Below, in pieces: positions 1 through 9,126 of a stretch of 64,000 nt of DNA. A model generated the notes under the pieces. The model did not search any database. It saw only the letters and a list, made by a program, of their open reading frames with translations, and was not told where the DNA came from. Source of the DNA: Macrococcoides psychrotolerans (GTDB lineage: Bacteria > Bacillota > Bacilli > Staphylococcales > Staphylococcaceae); assembly GCF_038095555.1 (NCBI RefSeq), contig NZ_CP124591.1:186001-250000 (forward strand), given 5' to 3'. Numbering within the stretch: the stretch's first letter is position 1; the number at the start of each line of letters is the position of its first letter. The translations under genes and the position numbers were made by a program.

Positions 1-1
1 C

Positions 2-1123
2 ATCGACTGGAAATCAATCATAATCATGTTAGTGCTTAATTTATTTTTAGCGTGGTTCTTTACACAATTCCCATACGGCAGAATCGGTGTTCAAAAAGTA
101 GCAGATGCGTTTAGTTGGATGTTACAAGCAGCGTATTTTGGTATCGGAATGCCATTTGCAAGCTTTACTGCACCTGGTCCTGGTAAGATGGATATGGCTG
201 TTTCAGCTTTGCTGCCTATTCTTTTCGTAGTACCGCTTTTTGATATTTTAATGTATATCGGGGTATTACCATTTATCATTAAATGGATGGGTTGGGTAAT
301 CGGTAAGGTTACAGGGCAACCGAGATTTGAATCATTTTATTCTATTGAGATGATGGTTTTAGGAAATACAGAAGCTTTAGCGGTATCTAATACACAATTA
401 AGACAAATGAACGAAGCACGTGTCCTTACCATTGCATTGATGTCTATGAGCTGTATTTCAGGTTCTATCGTTGGTGCATATATCTCTATGGTGCCTGGAG
501 AATTAGTATTAACTGCAATTCCTTTAAATATAATCAATGCAATCATCATAGCGACAATCTTAAATCCAGTTAAATTAACTCCTGAAGAAGATTATGTTGT
601 TGAAATTAAAGCTGAAAAACGTCAGCCGTTCTTCTCCTTCTTAGGGGATTCAGTACTTGGAGCAGGAAAATTAATCTTAATTATTATCGCATTCTTAATC
701 GCATTTGTATCATTAGCGCATTTTATTGATATGCTATTAGGATTATTCCCAGGTAATTTAACATTAAGTATTATTTTAGGATGGATTATGGCGCCGTTTG
801 CGATGCTTTTAGGTCTACCTTGGGCAGAAGCGAAAGTTGTCGGTGGTCATATGGCCACAAAGATTATCACTAATGAATTTGTTGTTATGTTAGGGGTTAA
901 AGATCAACTAAAATCCTTTTCACCGCATATGACAGCAGTACTTGTAACATTCTTGATTTCATTCGCTAACTTCTCAACTATTGGTATGATCATTGGAACC
1001 TTAAAAGGTATTGTTAATGAGAAAACTTCTGATTTCGTAAGTAAATATGTACCGATGATGTTACTATCAGGTATTTTAGTATCATTACTGTCTGCAGCAT
1101 TTGTTGGATTATTTACTTGGTAA
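2..1123 (+). CDS. nupC: Concentrative nucleoside transporter (NupC/CNT family), 5' end cut by window
   Basis: Proton- or sodium-coupled nucleoside importer of the cytoplasmic membrane. The reading frame is open back to base 2 (codons for IDWKSII precede the first internal ATG at 26), so the N-terminus lies outside the window. CNT features seen: a GxGMPF-like segment near the start, the FYSIEMMVLGNTEA stretch (family transporters carry a related Q/E-rich gate motif), and the conserved ANFSTIGM segment near the C-terminus. At least eight hydrophobic segments are visible. A strong terminator follows directly, so it ends its own transcript. The family call is firm; the exact substrate is inferred. 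Confidence 0.85.
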   Translation: MDWKSIIIMLVLNLFLAWFFTQFPYGRIGVQKVADAFSWMLQAAYFGIGMPFASFTAPGPGKMDMAVSALLPILFVVPLFDILMYIGVLPFIIKWMGWVIGKVTGQPRFESFYSIEMMVLGNTEALAVSNTQLRQMNEARVLTIALMSMSCISGSIVGAYISMVPGELVLTAIPLNIINAIIIATILNPVKLTPEEDYVVEIKAEKRQPFFSFLGDSVLGAGKLILIIIAFLIAFVSLAHFIDMLLGLFPGNLTLSIILGWIMAPFAMLLGLPWAEAKVVGGHMATKIITNEFVVMLGVKDQLKSFSPHMTAVLVTFLISFANFSTIGMIIGTLKGIVNEKTSDFVSKYVPMMLLSGILVSLLSAAFVGLFTW

Positions 1124-1131
1124 GAAAATTT

Positions 1132-1163
1132 AGGACTGAGACATTAAGTCTCAGTCCTCTTTA
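1132..1163 (+). terminator. Rho-independent terminator after nupC
   Basis: Inverted repeat AGGACTGAGAC / GTCTCAGTCCT with a very short loop, followed by a T-rich tract. It lies 8 bases after the nucleoside transporter stop. Confidence 0.85.
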
Positions 1164-1254
1164 TTTATTTCTTTCTTTATGTTTAAGTAGCTGATTATCG
1201 TAAATATATAAAGTAAAATCTCTAATCTGATTGGAATCGCTTTCTCTGTATTAT

Positions 1255-1306
1255 TTGTGAAAATAATCACAAAACTATTGCAATCCCTCTATACAGGTAG
1301 TATTAT
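1255..1306 (+). promoter_or_regulatory. lctP-ldh promoter with Rex operator
   Basis: TTGTGAAAATAATCACAA at 1255-1272 matches the Rex consensus (TTGTGAA-N4-TTCACAA) with symmetric TTGTGA/TCACAA arms. It sits just upstream of a sigma-A promoter: -35 TTGCAA at 1278-1283, a 17-base spacer, -10 TATTAT at 1301-1306. Rex is the NADH/NAD-sensing repressor of fermentation genes in Firmicutes, including staphylococcal lctP and ldh, so NADH build-up would be expected to derepress the downstream lactate genes. Confidence 0.85.
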
Positions 1307-1397
1307 AAAACTGTGATAAAAAATATTTAAATAAAATACAACAGTTCATTTCATGATATTATGATTATTTTATATTAAAGGAAGAGGAGAATGTCTT

Positions 1398-2993
1398 ATG
1401 TTTGTCAGTTCGTTTGATCCATTCGGTAACTTAGCAATATCAGCTATCGTTGCAGCAGTACCGATTATCTTGTTTTTGTTATGTTTAACCGTCTTTAAAA
1501 TGAAGGGGATAAATGCAGCATTGATTACGCTTGTAGTAACAGCAGTTATTGCTTTATTCGTTTTTAAATTGCCTGGAGCAGTCGCTGCAGGAGGCGTAAC
1601 TGAAGGTGTTGTTCAAGGATTGTTCCCGATTGGTTACATCATTATTATGGCAGTATGGCTTTATAAAGTGTCAGTAGAAAGTGGTAAGTTTAAGATTATT
1701 CAAGATTCTATTTCTGGAATTTCACCTGACCAGCGCATTCAGTTATTGCTTATTGGATTTTGTTTTAATTCTTTCCTTGAAGGTGCAGCTGGGTTTGGAG
1801 TACCTATCGCAATTTGTGCAGTGTTACTTGTACAACTTGGATTTAAGCCACTTCAAGCTGCGATGTTCTGTTTGATTGCTAATGCCGCTTCTGGAGCTTT
1901 TGGAGCAATCGGTATCCCGGTAGGAATAGTGAATACACTAGGCTTAAAAGGTGGCGTTACGGCAATGGACGTGTCACAGATGACCGTGTATACACTCCCT
2001 ATAACAAATATTGCTATTCCATTTATCCTCGTATTTGTATTAAATGGTATGAAAGGAATTAAAGAAACTTTACCGGCAATTTTAGTTTCAGGTTTAACTT
2101 ATGCAGTTACACAAGTGTTGATTACAATCTTTATGGGACCTGAACTTGCAGATATTATTCCATCTTTACTTGCGATGGCAGCATTGGCGATATTCTGTAA
2201 CAAATGGCAGCCGAAGAATATATTCCGATTATCAGATGATCAAGTTGAAACAGCACATCATCCTATTAAGGAGATTATCTCAGCCTGGAGCCCCTTCATC
2301 TTCTTGACAGGACTTGTACTTTTATGGAGCTTACCTGCATTTAAAGCACTGTTTGCAGAAGGTGGCATATTACAGAAATCGATTCTGACATTCCAGATGC
2401 CAGGAACGTTCAATGAAACATTGCAAAAAGGTGTAATGCTGAAACTAGATTTAATCGGAGCGACAGGGACAGCAATCTTGCTTGCAGTTCTAATTACCAT
2501 CGTCACTTCACCTAAAATCAATTTTGGTAAAGCATTTGAATTACTTGGATTAACAATTAAAGAACTATGGATACCAGTTATTACAATCTGTGCAATTTTA
2601 GCGATTGCGAAGTTAACAACTTATGGTGGTTTAACTGTAGCGATGGGTCAGGCCATTGCCAAAACAGGTTCAATATTCCCGCTACTTTCACCTGTACTCG
2701 GTTGGATTGGGGTATTTATGACAGGCTCTGTTGTAAATAACAATGTTCTATTTGCTTCTATCCAGGCAACAGCAGGTCATACGATTGGCACAAATCCAGC
2801 GTTGCTTGTTGCAGCGAATACAGCAGGTGGTGTTATGGCGAAGTTGATTTCTCCTCAATCTATAGCGATTGCTACTGCAGCTGTTGGTGAAGTTGGTCAA
2901 GAATCGAAGCTATTAAGTATGACATTGAAATATAGTATTGCATTACTTGTATTTGTTTGTATTTGGACATTCGCACTTAGTTTAGTACTTTAA
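1398..2993 (+). CDS. lctP: L-lactate permease (LctP family)
   Basis: Polytopic membrane carrier for lactate (and probably glycolate), moving it with protons across the cytoplasmic membrane. The 531 residues match the usual LctP length. The family hallmark segment FLEGAAGFGVPIA is present near residue 127, followed by NAASGAFGAIGIPVG, and a GSVVNNNVLFA stretch lies near residue 445. The start is ATG with GGAAGAGGAG 8 bases upstream. It is followed after 27 bases by ldh in the same orientation with no terminator, and preceded by a Rex-controlled promoter, so permease and dehydrogenase form one redox-regulated unit for fermentative lactate export or exchange. Confidence 0.93.
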   Translation: MFVSSFDPFGNLAISAIVAAVPIILFLLCLTVFKMKGINAALITLVVTAVIALFVFKLPGAVAAGGVTEGVVQGLFPIGYIIIMAVWLYKVSVESGKFKIIQDSISGISPDQRIQLLLIGFCFNSFLEGAAGFGVPIAICAVLLVQLGFKPLQAAMFCLIANAASGAFGAIGIPVGIVNTLGLKGGVTAMDVSQMTVYTLPITNIAIPFILVFVLNGMKGIKETLPAILVSGLTYAVTQVLITIFMGPELADIIPSLLAMAALAIFCNKWQPKNIFRLSDDQVETAHHPIKEIISAWSPFIFLTGLVLLWSLPAFKALFAEGGILQKSILTFQMPGTFNETLQKGVMLKLDLIGATGTAILLAVLITIVTSPKINFGKAFELLGLTIKELWIPVITICAILAIAKLTTYGGLTVAMGQAIAKTGSIFPLLSPVLGWIGVFMTGSVVNNNVLFASIQATAGHTIGTNPALLVAANTAGGVMAKLISPQSIAIATAAVGEVGQESKLLSMTLKYSIALLVFVCIWTFALSLVL

Positions 2994-3020
2994 TCAATTA
3001 TTATTAAAGGAGAGATAAAG

Positions 3021-3968
3021 ATGGAAAAATTTAAAGGCAATAAAGTAGTTCTTGTTGGTAATGGTGCAGTAGGATCTAGTTATGCATTTGCGATGTTAAA
3101 CCAAGGTGCTTGTGATGAATTTGTGATCATCGATCTTAATGAAGATAAAGCTAAAGGTGATGCGATGGACTTGAATCACGGTGTCGTTTATGCACCGAGT
3201 CCAATGCAAGTTAAATATGGTACGTATGAAGATTGTCATGATGCATCTTTAATTGTTATTTGTGCGGGAGCAGCACAAAAACCTGGAGAAACACGACTAG
3301 ATTTAGTTGGTAAGAATATGAAAATCTTTAAATCCATTGTCGATGAGATTATGAAAAGTGGATTTGACGGTATCTTCTTAATTGCAACGAATCCTGTAGA
3401 TGTATTAACATATGCTGTCCAAAAGTTCTCTGGATTACCAGAAAATCAAGTTATAGGATCTGGTACAATACTTGATACTGCACGTTTTAGACATTTATTA
3501 AGTCAAGAGTTTAACGTTTCTCCTAACAGTGTTCACGGTTATATTATCGGTGAACATGGAGATTCAGAATTAGCGGTATGGAGCGGTACAAATATTGCAG
3601 GTAATTCACTTTATGATATTTTAAATGAAAATCCTGAAAAACAGAAACTGATAGAAGAAATATTTGTCAATACGCGTGATGCGGCTTACGAAATTATTAA
3701 AGCTAAAGGTGCCACTTATTACGGTGTTGCAATGGGCTTAATGCGTATTTCTAAAGCAATCTTAAATAATGAGAACGTTGTACTGACAGTATCTGCGAAA
3801 TTAAATGGTGAGTATGGCCATGACGATGTATATATCGGTGTCCCTGCGATTATTAACAGAAACGGCATCAGAGAAGTATTAGAAACACCATTAAATACAG
3901 AAGAAAAAGAAAAGTTTGCAAAATCAGTAGAAACTTTAAAAGCGATTCAAACACCATTTTTTAGCTAA
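3021..3968 (+). CDS. ldh: L-lactate dehydrogenase
   Basis: Cytoplasmic NAD-dependent enzyme interconverting pyruvate and L-lactate, regenerating NAD during fermentation. It has 315 residues, normal for the family. Visible features: Rossmann motif GNGAVGSS at 13-20, the mobile-loop arginine in PGETRLDL (Arg92), the LDTAR segment (Asp152, Arg155), and the catalytic histidine in IIGEHGDSE (His179). RBS AAAGGAGAG precedes the ATG. It is second gene of the Rex-controlled lctP-ldh unit. Malate dehydrogenase is the alternative within the superfamily, but the GETR loop and pairing with lactate permease favour LDH. Confidence 0.95.
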   Translation: MEKFKGNKVVLVGNGAVGSSYAFAMLNQGACDEFVIIDLNEDKAKGDAMDLNHGVVYAPSPMQVKYGTYEDCHDASLIVICAGAAQKPGETRLDLVGKNMKIFKSIVDEIMKSGFDGIFLIATNPVDVLTYAVQKFSGLPENQVIGSGTILDTARFRHLLSQEFNVSPNSVHGYIIGEHGDSELAVWSGTNIAGNSLYDILNENPEKQKLIEEIFVNTRDAAYEIIKAKGATYYGVAMGLMRISKAILNNENVVLTVSAKLNGEYGHDDVYIGVPAIINRNGIREVLETPLNTEEKEKFAKSVETLKAIQTPFFS

Positions 3969-4003
3969 ATAATTTAATCAATGATTAATTGAATGCAATG
4001 GAT

Positions 4004-4056
4004 AAACCCTGGACGGTACGAGGAAATTTCTCCTTCTATTACTGTTTGGGGTTTTT
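4004..4056 (+). terminator. Probable complex terminator after ldh
   Basis: Outer arms AAACCC (4004-4009) and GGGGTTT (about 4049-4055) are reinforced by imperfectly paired GGACGGTA/TACTGTTT segments and enclose a small GAGGAAATTTCTCC hairpin; the 3' arm runs into a T tract. The stem is interrupted, so a leader function for the downstream gene is the alternative. Confidence 0.5.
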
Positions 4057-4146
4057 ATAAGGAGAGAATTATTGTATCACTGTTGAAAGTGACTTAAATT
4101 TTAGTTAAGCTTATTAACAATGATTATGACAAAAAGGAGGATATAT

Positions 4147-4980
4147 ATGAAAATCTCAGCAAAATCGATTTTCTTCGTTATATTAGGTTCATTAATTTTC
4201 TCACTTGCAGTGAATGTATTTATTATTCCTGCAAATTTGGGTGAAGGCGGCGTAACTGGGATGTCATTGATTTTCCTTTATAAGTTTGGTTGGTCACCCG
4301 CAATTACGACGTTAATTATGAATGTAGTCTTGCTTATTGTGGGATTTAAATTTTTATCTAAACGTTCGATGATTTTAACGATTATTTCTATTATTTCGCT
4401 TTCTGTATTTTTGAAGCTTACAGAGCCGTTACAACTTCATCTTAAAGAAGTGCTTGTAAGTACCATCTTTGGAGGGTTTCTCATTGGTGTAGGTATTGGA
4501 ATGATTGTTCTCGTTGGTGGTACAACTGCAGGAACTACGATTTTAGCGAGAATTGCACATAAATATCTGGATGTAAACACTTCATATGCGCTACTGTTCT
4601 TTGATTTGATTGTTGTAGCTTTATCACTAACTGTTATTTCGGTAGAACGTGCGTTACTAACTGTGCTAAGTTTATATATCGGCACAAAGGCGATGGATGT
4701 AATGATCGAAGGATTGAACCCTAAGAAAGCCATTACAATCATCTCTCAAAACCCAGATCCGATAGCGAAGATGCTGGATGAAGATATCGGGCGAGGTGTT
4801 ACAATTTTGAATGGCCGTGGTTATTATTCTAAAAGAGAAACAGATGTACTTTATTGTGTAATCAATAAGCTGCAGTTAACACGTACGAAACGTATGATTA
4901 AAAAAATTGATGAGCAGGCATTCGTAGTCGTACATGATGTACGTGATGTACTTGGTAACGGATTTATGACAGAAGACTAA
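4147..4980 (+). CDS. YitT family membrane protein (YitT + DUF2179)
   Basis: Member of the conserved Firmicutes YitT family: five or six N-terminal membrane segments (with LGEGGVTGMSLIF and VGGTTAGTTILARI glycine-rich stretches) and a C-terminal soluble DUF2179 domain beginning near residue 195, where GRGVTILNGRGYYS is typical. Molecular function of the family is not established. I chose the ATG at 4147 (277 residues) because AAAAAGGAGG ends 6 bases before it; the earlier in-frame ATG at 4120 has no RBS. It stands alone between two terminators. Confidence 0.85.
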   Translation: MKISAKSIFFVILGSLIFSLAVNVFIIPANLGEGGVTGMSLIFLYKFGWSPAITTLIMNVVLLIVGFKFLSKRSMILTIISIISLSVFLKLTEPLQLHLKEVLVSTIFGGFLIGVGIGMIVLVGGTTAGTTILARIAHKYLDVNTSYALLFFDLIVVALSLTVISVERALLTVLSLYIGTKAMDVMIEGLNPKKAITIISQNPDPIAKMLDEDIGRGVTILNGRGYYSKRETDVLYCVINKLQLTRTKRMIKKIDEQAFVVVHDVRDVLGNGFMTED

Positions 4981-4992
4981 TGCGCTAAATAT

Positions 4993-5033
4993 AAAACCCG
5001 GCTGATGTGTTAATAACACAACAGTCGGGTTTT
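4993..5033. terminator. Bidirectional terminator between yitT-like gene and the reductase gene
   Basis: Long hairpin: AAAACCCG at 4993-5000 pairs with CGGGTTTT at 5026-5033, with further pairing TGTGTT/AACACA around an AAT loop. A/T tracts on both sides serve the two convergent genes. Confidence 0.85.
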
Positions 5034-5071
5034 ACTGTGATTATGATCTATTTTGACAGAAGAGATATTTC

Positions 5072-6112
5072 TTAGCCTAAGGATGTATCGGAATGAATGA
5101 AAGCATCTCTGATATTTTTATTTTCTTCTTCAAATAAGGGGTTGTGGCTTGAAACGACACCATACTGTTCAGCAGATGGATCGATATATGATTTAATTTT
5201 GTTGACTGCTATTGCAGCATCGTGAAAGCAACCGGCGATTAAATTCACTTTTGCATCGTGTTTCAATATATCACCGATAGCATAAATACCATCGATATTT
5301 GTACTGCCATCTGCATTACCTGCAATATAAAAATTATCTGCACGATGAAGATTGATATCGCTTTTATCAAGGAGTTCGGAATCCATGTGAAAACCATGAT
5401 TAATAATGACTTCATCTACAGCTAAAGTATAAATAGTATTATCTTGTTTTTTGATGACTGCAGAAGTGATATAGTCATCTTGAGCATTAAAAGAATGTAT
5501 CCATTGGTTATTGAGCTTAATGACACCTAGCTGATCTAATTGATTGACCATTTCTTCATGGCCTTTGAAATCTTCTTTGCGACAAATGATGTGTACACTA
5601 TTAGCATAAGGTGCTATGTCTCTCGCCCAGTCAATTGCAGTATTTCCTCCGCCAGATATCAAGATGTCCTTATCTTTAAATCTTGTGAGGGAAGGGACGA
5701 CATAATGAAGATTATTGATTTCAAATCTTTCCGCATCTTGAATATCTAATTTTATCGGATTAATAATACCTGAGCCAATTGCAATAATAACACTACGAGA
5801 AAAATAAGAGTGCTTATTAGTGATCACTTCAAATGAATGACTGTGGTGTTTTTTTATATTGATTACCTTTTCGTTGAGATTCACTTCGGGACGAAAGGTT
5901 TTACCTTGAGTTACTAAGTCTGTCATTAGTAATGCTGCGGGTTTAGGTGTTGTGGCACCGATATCCCATACAATCTTTTCTGGATAGAGATTGAGTTTGC
6001 CTCCAAGCTTATCATTATATTCAATTATTCGGGCATCTAGACCTCTTAATCCTGCATAGAAACTTGCATATAATCCAGCTGGGCCTCCGCCGATGATTGT
6101 TACATCTTTCAT
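5072..6112 (-). CDS. Type 2 ferredoxin/flavodoxin-NADP+ reductase (YumC/IruO-like)
   Basis: FAD- and NADPH-dependent thioredoxin-reductase-like oxidoreductase of 346 residues. It has the N-terminal FAD motif IGGGPAGLYAS, the NADPH motif SGGGNTAIDWA near residue 155, and the C-terminal FAD segment GIYAIGDI, but no CxxC redox pair, which separates it from thioredoxin reductase. The start at 6112 is set by AAAGGAACTG upstream; the in-frame extension to 6190 would run through the Fur box. It is divergent from fhuCBG with a shared Fur operator. In S. aureus the related IruO delivers electrons for haem degradation and siderophore iron release, so an iron-release role is inferred here. Confidence 0.8.
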   Translation of the reverse strand: MKDVTIIGGGPAGLYASFYAGLRGLDARIIEYNDKLGGKLNLYPEKIVWDIGATTPKPAALLMTDLVTQGKTFRPEVNLNEKVINIKKHHSHSFEVITNKHSYFSRSVIIAIGSGIINPIKLDIQDAERFEINNLHYVVPSLTRFKDKDILISGGGNTAIDWARDIAPYANSVHIICRKEDFKGHEEMVNQLDQLGVIKLNNQWIHSFNAQDDYITSAVIKKQDNTIYTLAVDEVIINHGFHMDSELLDKSDINLHRADNFYIAGNADGSTNIDGIYAIGDILKHDAKVNLIAGCFHDAAIAVNKIKSYIDPSAEQYGVVSSHNPLFEEENKNIRDAFIHSDTSLG

Positions 6113-6172
6113 ATTCTCAGTTCCTTTCTGCTCAATCTTGCTATAATAAATATTATACATTAAAATATCAAT

Positions 6173-6191
6173 ATTGATAATCATTATCAAT
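6173..6191. promoter_or_regulatory. Fur box between reductase and fhuC
   Basis: ATTGATAATCATTATCAAT is a perfect 19-base palindrome around a central C and fits the Fur consensus (GATAATGATAATCATTATC). On the minus strand it overlaps a possible -35 TTGATA (6190-6185) with TATTTT 17 bases on. The site sits 60 bases from the reductase start and 28 from fhuC, so one repressor could control both. Confidence 0.85.
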
Positions 6192-6218
6192 TAATGATAA
6201 GAGAGAAAGTTGGGTATC

Positions 6219-7040
6219 ATGAGCAGATTACAAGGGAATAAAGTAACAATCAGTTACGGAGATAAAGAAATTGTAAAATCATTGGACATTTCCATTCCAG
6301 ATCATAAGATCACATCAATCATCGGTCCAAATGGATGTGGTAAATCTACATTACTTAAAGGTTTATCGCGTATATTATCCGTGAAGACAGGTGAAATTAT
6401 ACTTGATGGAAAAAGTATTCACGAGCAATCAACTAAAGAAGTTGCTAAGAAAATTGCAGTACTTCCTCAGTCACCCGATGTAACAGATGGTCTAAGTGTA
6501 GAGGAACTTGTAAGTTATGGTAGGTTCCCATATCAAAAAGGATTCGGACGTCTATCAGCTGAAGATAAGATGGAAATTGACTGGGCACTTCGTGTGACTG
6601 GAACATGGGACTATAAAACACGTAATGTAAATGATTTGTCAGGGGGGCAGAGACAACGCGTATGGATTGCTATGGCGCTTGCACAAAAGACGGATATTAT
6701 CTTTCTTGATGAACCTACAACGTATCTGGATATTTCACATCAACTTGAAATACTGGAGCTTATACAAACATTGAATCGAGAAGAAGGATGCACAATCGTT
6801 ATGGTGCTTCACGATATTAATCAGGCAATTCGCTTTTCTGATCATTTAATTGCAATGAGAGAAGGTGAGATTATTAAAGAGGGTACGCCAGAAGAAGTTC
6901 TGACGAAAGATATATTGGCGAAAGTATTTAATATTGATGCGGAGATATCTAATGACCCGCGTAACGGTAAACCGATGCTTGTGACTTATGATTTACTATG
7001 CAGACATTATATGAAAGACGTAGCTCGAAATCATGAATAG
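6219..7040 (+). CDS. fhuC: Iron(III)-hydroxamate/siderophore ABC transporter ATPase
   Basis: Cytoplasmic ATP-hydrolysing subunit that powers siderophore-iron import. The 273 residues are very close to staphylococcal FhuC: Walker A GPNGCGKST at 36-44, ABC signature LSGGQRQRV at 140-148, Walker B IIFLDE at 160-165, and H-loop VLHDINQAIRFSDH. ATG at 6219 is preferred; a TTG at 6210 is in frame but lies only one base after the GAGAGAAAG tract that serves as RBS. The 3' end overlaps fhuB by 8 bases. In S. aureus FhuC energises several siderophore permeases, so it may serve more than FhuBG. Iron-repressed through the Fur box. Confidence 0.93.
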   Translation: MSRLQGNKVTISYGDKEIVKSLDISIPDHKITSIIGPNGCGKSTLLKGLSRILSVKTGEIILDGKSIHEQSTKEVAKKIAVLPQSPDVTDGLSVEELVSYGRFPYQKGFGRLSAEDKMEIDWALRVTGTWDYKTRNVNDLSGGQRQRVWIAMALAQKTDIIFLDEPTTYLDISHQLEILELIQTLNREEGCTIVMVLHDINQAIRFSDHLIAMREGEIIKEGTPEEVLTKDILAKVFNIDAEISNDPRNGKPMLVTYDLLCRHYMKDVARNHE

Positions 7041-8028
7041 AACTTACCTCTTCAAAAATTATTTTTACTCAGGGCTTTTATTATCAATGATTTTTTTAGT
7101 TATTACGTTGTTACTTTCTTTTATGTTAGGTTCAGAAAATTATAGCCTCTACGAAGTCGTTCAAGCTGTGTTTCATTATAATAATAGTGAGGTCCATAAC
7201 ATCATCCGCGAAATTCGAATGCCACGTGAAGTTGCAGCGATGCTTGTTGGAATGAGCCTTGCTTGTAGTGGTGCAGTAATGCAAGGAATAACGAGAAACC
7301 CACTTGCAGATCCAGCACTTATCGGTCTGAATGCGGGGGCATTGTTATTTATCAGTATTATGTTTGCGATAGTACCAGGTGCAAACTTTATAATGATTAT
7401 GTTATCAGGATTTATAGGTGCGATTATCGGTGGGACAATTGTACTTATGCTGGGAAATTCAAAGCGTGGAGGATTTAACGCGATGAAAATTATTTTAGCG
7501 GGAGCAGCGGTAAGTACATTGATGACCGCACTTGCACAGGGAGTTTCGATATATTTTAAGACGAACCAAAGCAATTTATTATGGTCAAGCGGAGGTGTAA
7601 CAGGAACAACGTGGCAACATATATTTTATGCAGCACCGGTGATTCTGATTACGCTGTTGCTATTATTTATCTTCAGTAGACAGCTTACAATTTTAAGTGT
7701 AGGAGATGAAATGGCTGCAGGATTAGGCGTAAATACATCAAAGACGAGAGTGTTATTCTCAGTGCTCACGATGATACTTGCAGGTGTGGCCGTTGCTTTA
7801 GTCGGATCCCTTGCTTTTGTAGGGTTAATGGTTCCCCATATTGCTAGAATGCTTGTAGGTATTGATTATAGAAAGTTATTGCCATTTACAACGATACTCG
7901 GTGGAATCTTCGTAGTTTGGGCGGATATTATTGCACGTCAGACAGGTGAGGCACCTATTGGAGCGATTGTCTCGATTATCGGTGTTCCATTCTTTATATA
8001 TCTTGTCAGAAGGGATGGGACGATGTGA
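7033..8028 (+). CDS. fhuB: Siderophore ABC transporter permease FhuB (FecCD family)
   Basis: Membrane permease of 331 residues with about nine or ten hydrophobic segments. FecCD features: IREIRMPREVAAMLVG near residue 56, GITRNPLADPALIGLNAGA near 85, and the coupling region GSLAFVGLMVPHIARMLVG near 256 that docks on the ATPase. It begins inside the end of fhuC and its stop overlaps the fhuG start by 4 bases, so the three are translationally coupled. It forms a heterodimeric channel with FhuG. No substrate-binding lipoprotein (FhuD) is encoded nearby. Confidence 0.9.
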   Translation: MNRTYLFKNYFYSGLLLSMIFLVITLLLSFMLGSENYSLYEVVQAVFHYNNSEVHNIIREIRMPREVAAMLVGMSLACSGAVMQGITRNPLADPALIGLNAGALLFISIMFAIVPGANFIMIMLSGFIGAIIGGTIVLMLGNSKRGGFNAMKIILAGAAVSTLMTALAQGVSIYFKTNQSNLLWSSGGVTGTTWQHIFYAAPVILITLLLLFIFSRQLTILSVGDEMAAGLGVNTSKTRVLFSVLTMILAGVAVALVGSLAFVGLMVPHIARMLVGIDYRKLLPFTTILGGIFVVWADIIARQTGEAPIGAIVSIIGVPFFIYLVRRDGTM

Positions 8029-9032
8029 ACATAAATAAGATAACAAGACAGTGGTTCGTGATGATTGCACTTATAATATTATTGTTTATTGTGATTATCA
8101 TCAGTATGACAACAGGCGACTTTAAAATGGCCCCCAATACTTTTTTACGCACATTATTTGGAGCTGGTGATGAAACAGAAACTATGATTCTTTATGAGTT
8201 TCGATTGCCGAGATTACTCATTACGATAATGGGAGGCGTCGCACTTGCTCTAAGCGGTGCCATTTTGCAAAGTATTACGAAGAATCCTCTTGCGGACCCT
8301 GGGATAATGGGAATCAATGCAGGGAGTGGCTTCTTCATTGCGCTGTTGATGATATTTATACCTGTAGATAGTAGCAACTTTATCTATGTGTTACCTCTTT
8401 TTAGCATGATGGGCGCTTTGATTACAATCGGTGTCGTGCTTAAATTAAGCTATGATAAAGAAACAGGTATTAATCCGGTAAAGATGATACTTATAGGAAT
8501 CGGTCTTTCTACTGCTCTTAGCGGTGCGATGATGATGCTGACTTCAACTTTTAATAAAGAAGATGTAGAGTTTATATCGAAATGGCTTGGCGGGGAAATC
8601 TGGGGAGACAGTTGGTCATTTGTAATCATGCTAGGGGTAATATTGTTAATCTGTCTGCCATATATTATGCAAAAATTAACGGTACTGAATATATTGAATA
8701 CTCATGATCATGTAGCGACAGGTGTTGGTGTTAATTTATCAGTAGAACGTCGTAATGCGGTGATTATTTCAGTCTTATTATGTGCAGGTGCTGTATCTGT
8801 ATGTGGAAGTATCGCATTTGTAGGCTTGATAAGCCCCCACATCGCACGACAACTTGTTGGTGCAAGACATGAACGTTTTATCCCGGTGACAATCGTGATT
8901 GGTACAATATTACTCAGTTTTGCAGATATGGTGGGACGCCTTCTCATATCTCCTGCAGGTATACCGGCGGGTATTCTCGTAAGCATTATAGGAGCACCAT
9001 ATTTTCTTTATTTGATGAGAAAAAATCTATAG
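8025..9032 (+). CDS. fhuG: Siderophore ABC transporter permease FhuG (FecCD family)
   Basis: Second FecCD permease of the fhu operon, 335 residues. Family segments: YEFRLPRLLITIMGGVALALSG, SITKNPLADPGIMGINAGSG, and the ATPase-docking GSIAFVGLISPHIARQLVG near residue 265. The GTG start at 8025 overlaps the fhuB stop (ATGTGA). A paralogue of FhuB, it is expected to complete the membrane channel. I see no clear terminator in the 90 bases before the next gene. Confidence 0.9.
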   Translation: MNINKITRQWFVMIALIILLFIVIIISMTTGDFKMAPNTFLRTLFGAGDETETMILYEFRLPRLLITIMGGVALALSGAILQSITKNPLADPGIMGINAGSGFFIALLMIFIPVDSSNFIYVLPLFSMMGALITIGVVLKLSYDKETGINPVKMILIGIGLSTALSGAMMMLTSTFNKEDVEFISKWLGGEIWGDSWSFVIMLGVILLICLPYIMQKLTVLNILNTHDHVATGVGVNLSVERRNAVIISVLLCAGAVSVCGSIAFVGLISPHIARQLVGARHERFIPVTIVIGTILLSFADMVGRLLISPAGIPAGILVSIIGAPYFLYLMRKNL

Positions 9033-9070
9033 CCCCCACATTAATTCAATAGTATAAAATATTATATTGA

Positions 9071-9088
9071 TGCATAATATATTATGCA
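9071..9088. promoter_or_regulatory. Perfect 18-base palindrome upstream of the IRG-like GTPase gene
   Basis: TGCATAATATATTATGCA is a perfect inverted repeat with no spacer, 38 bases before the GTPase start. Its size and position fit a dimeric repressor operator; the regulator is unknown. AT-rich self-complementarity by chance is possible but unlikely at 18 of 18. Confidence 0.5.
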
Positions 9089-9126
9089 AAAGGGAATGTA
9101 TATTAAAAGAATGAAGTGGAGTGGGT

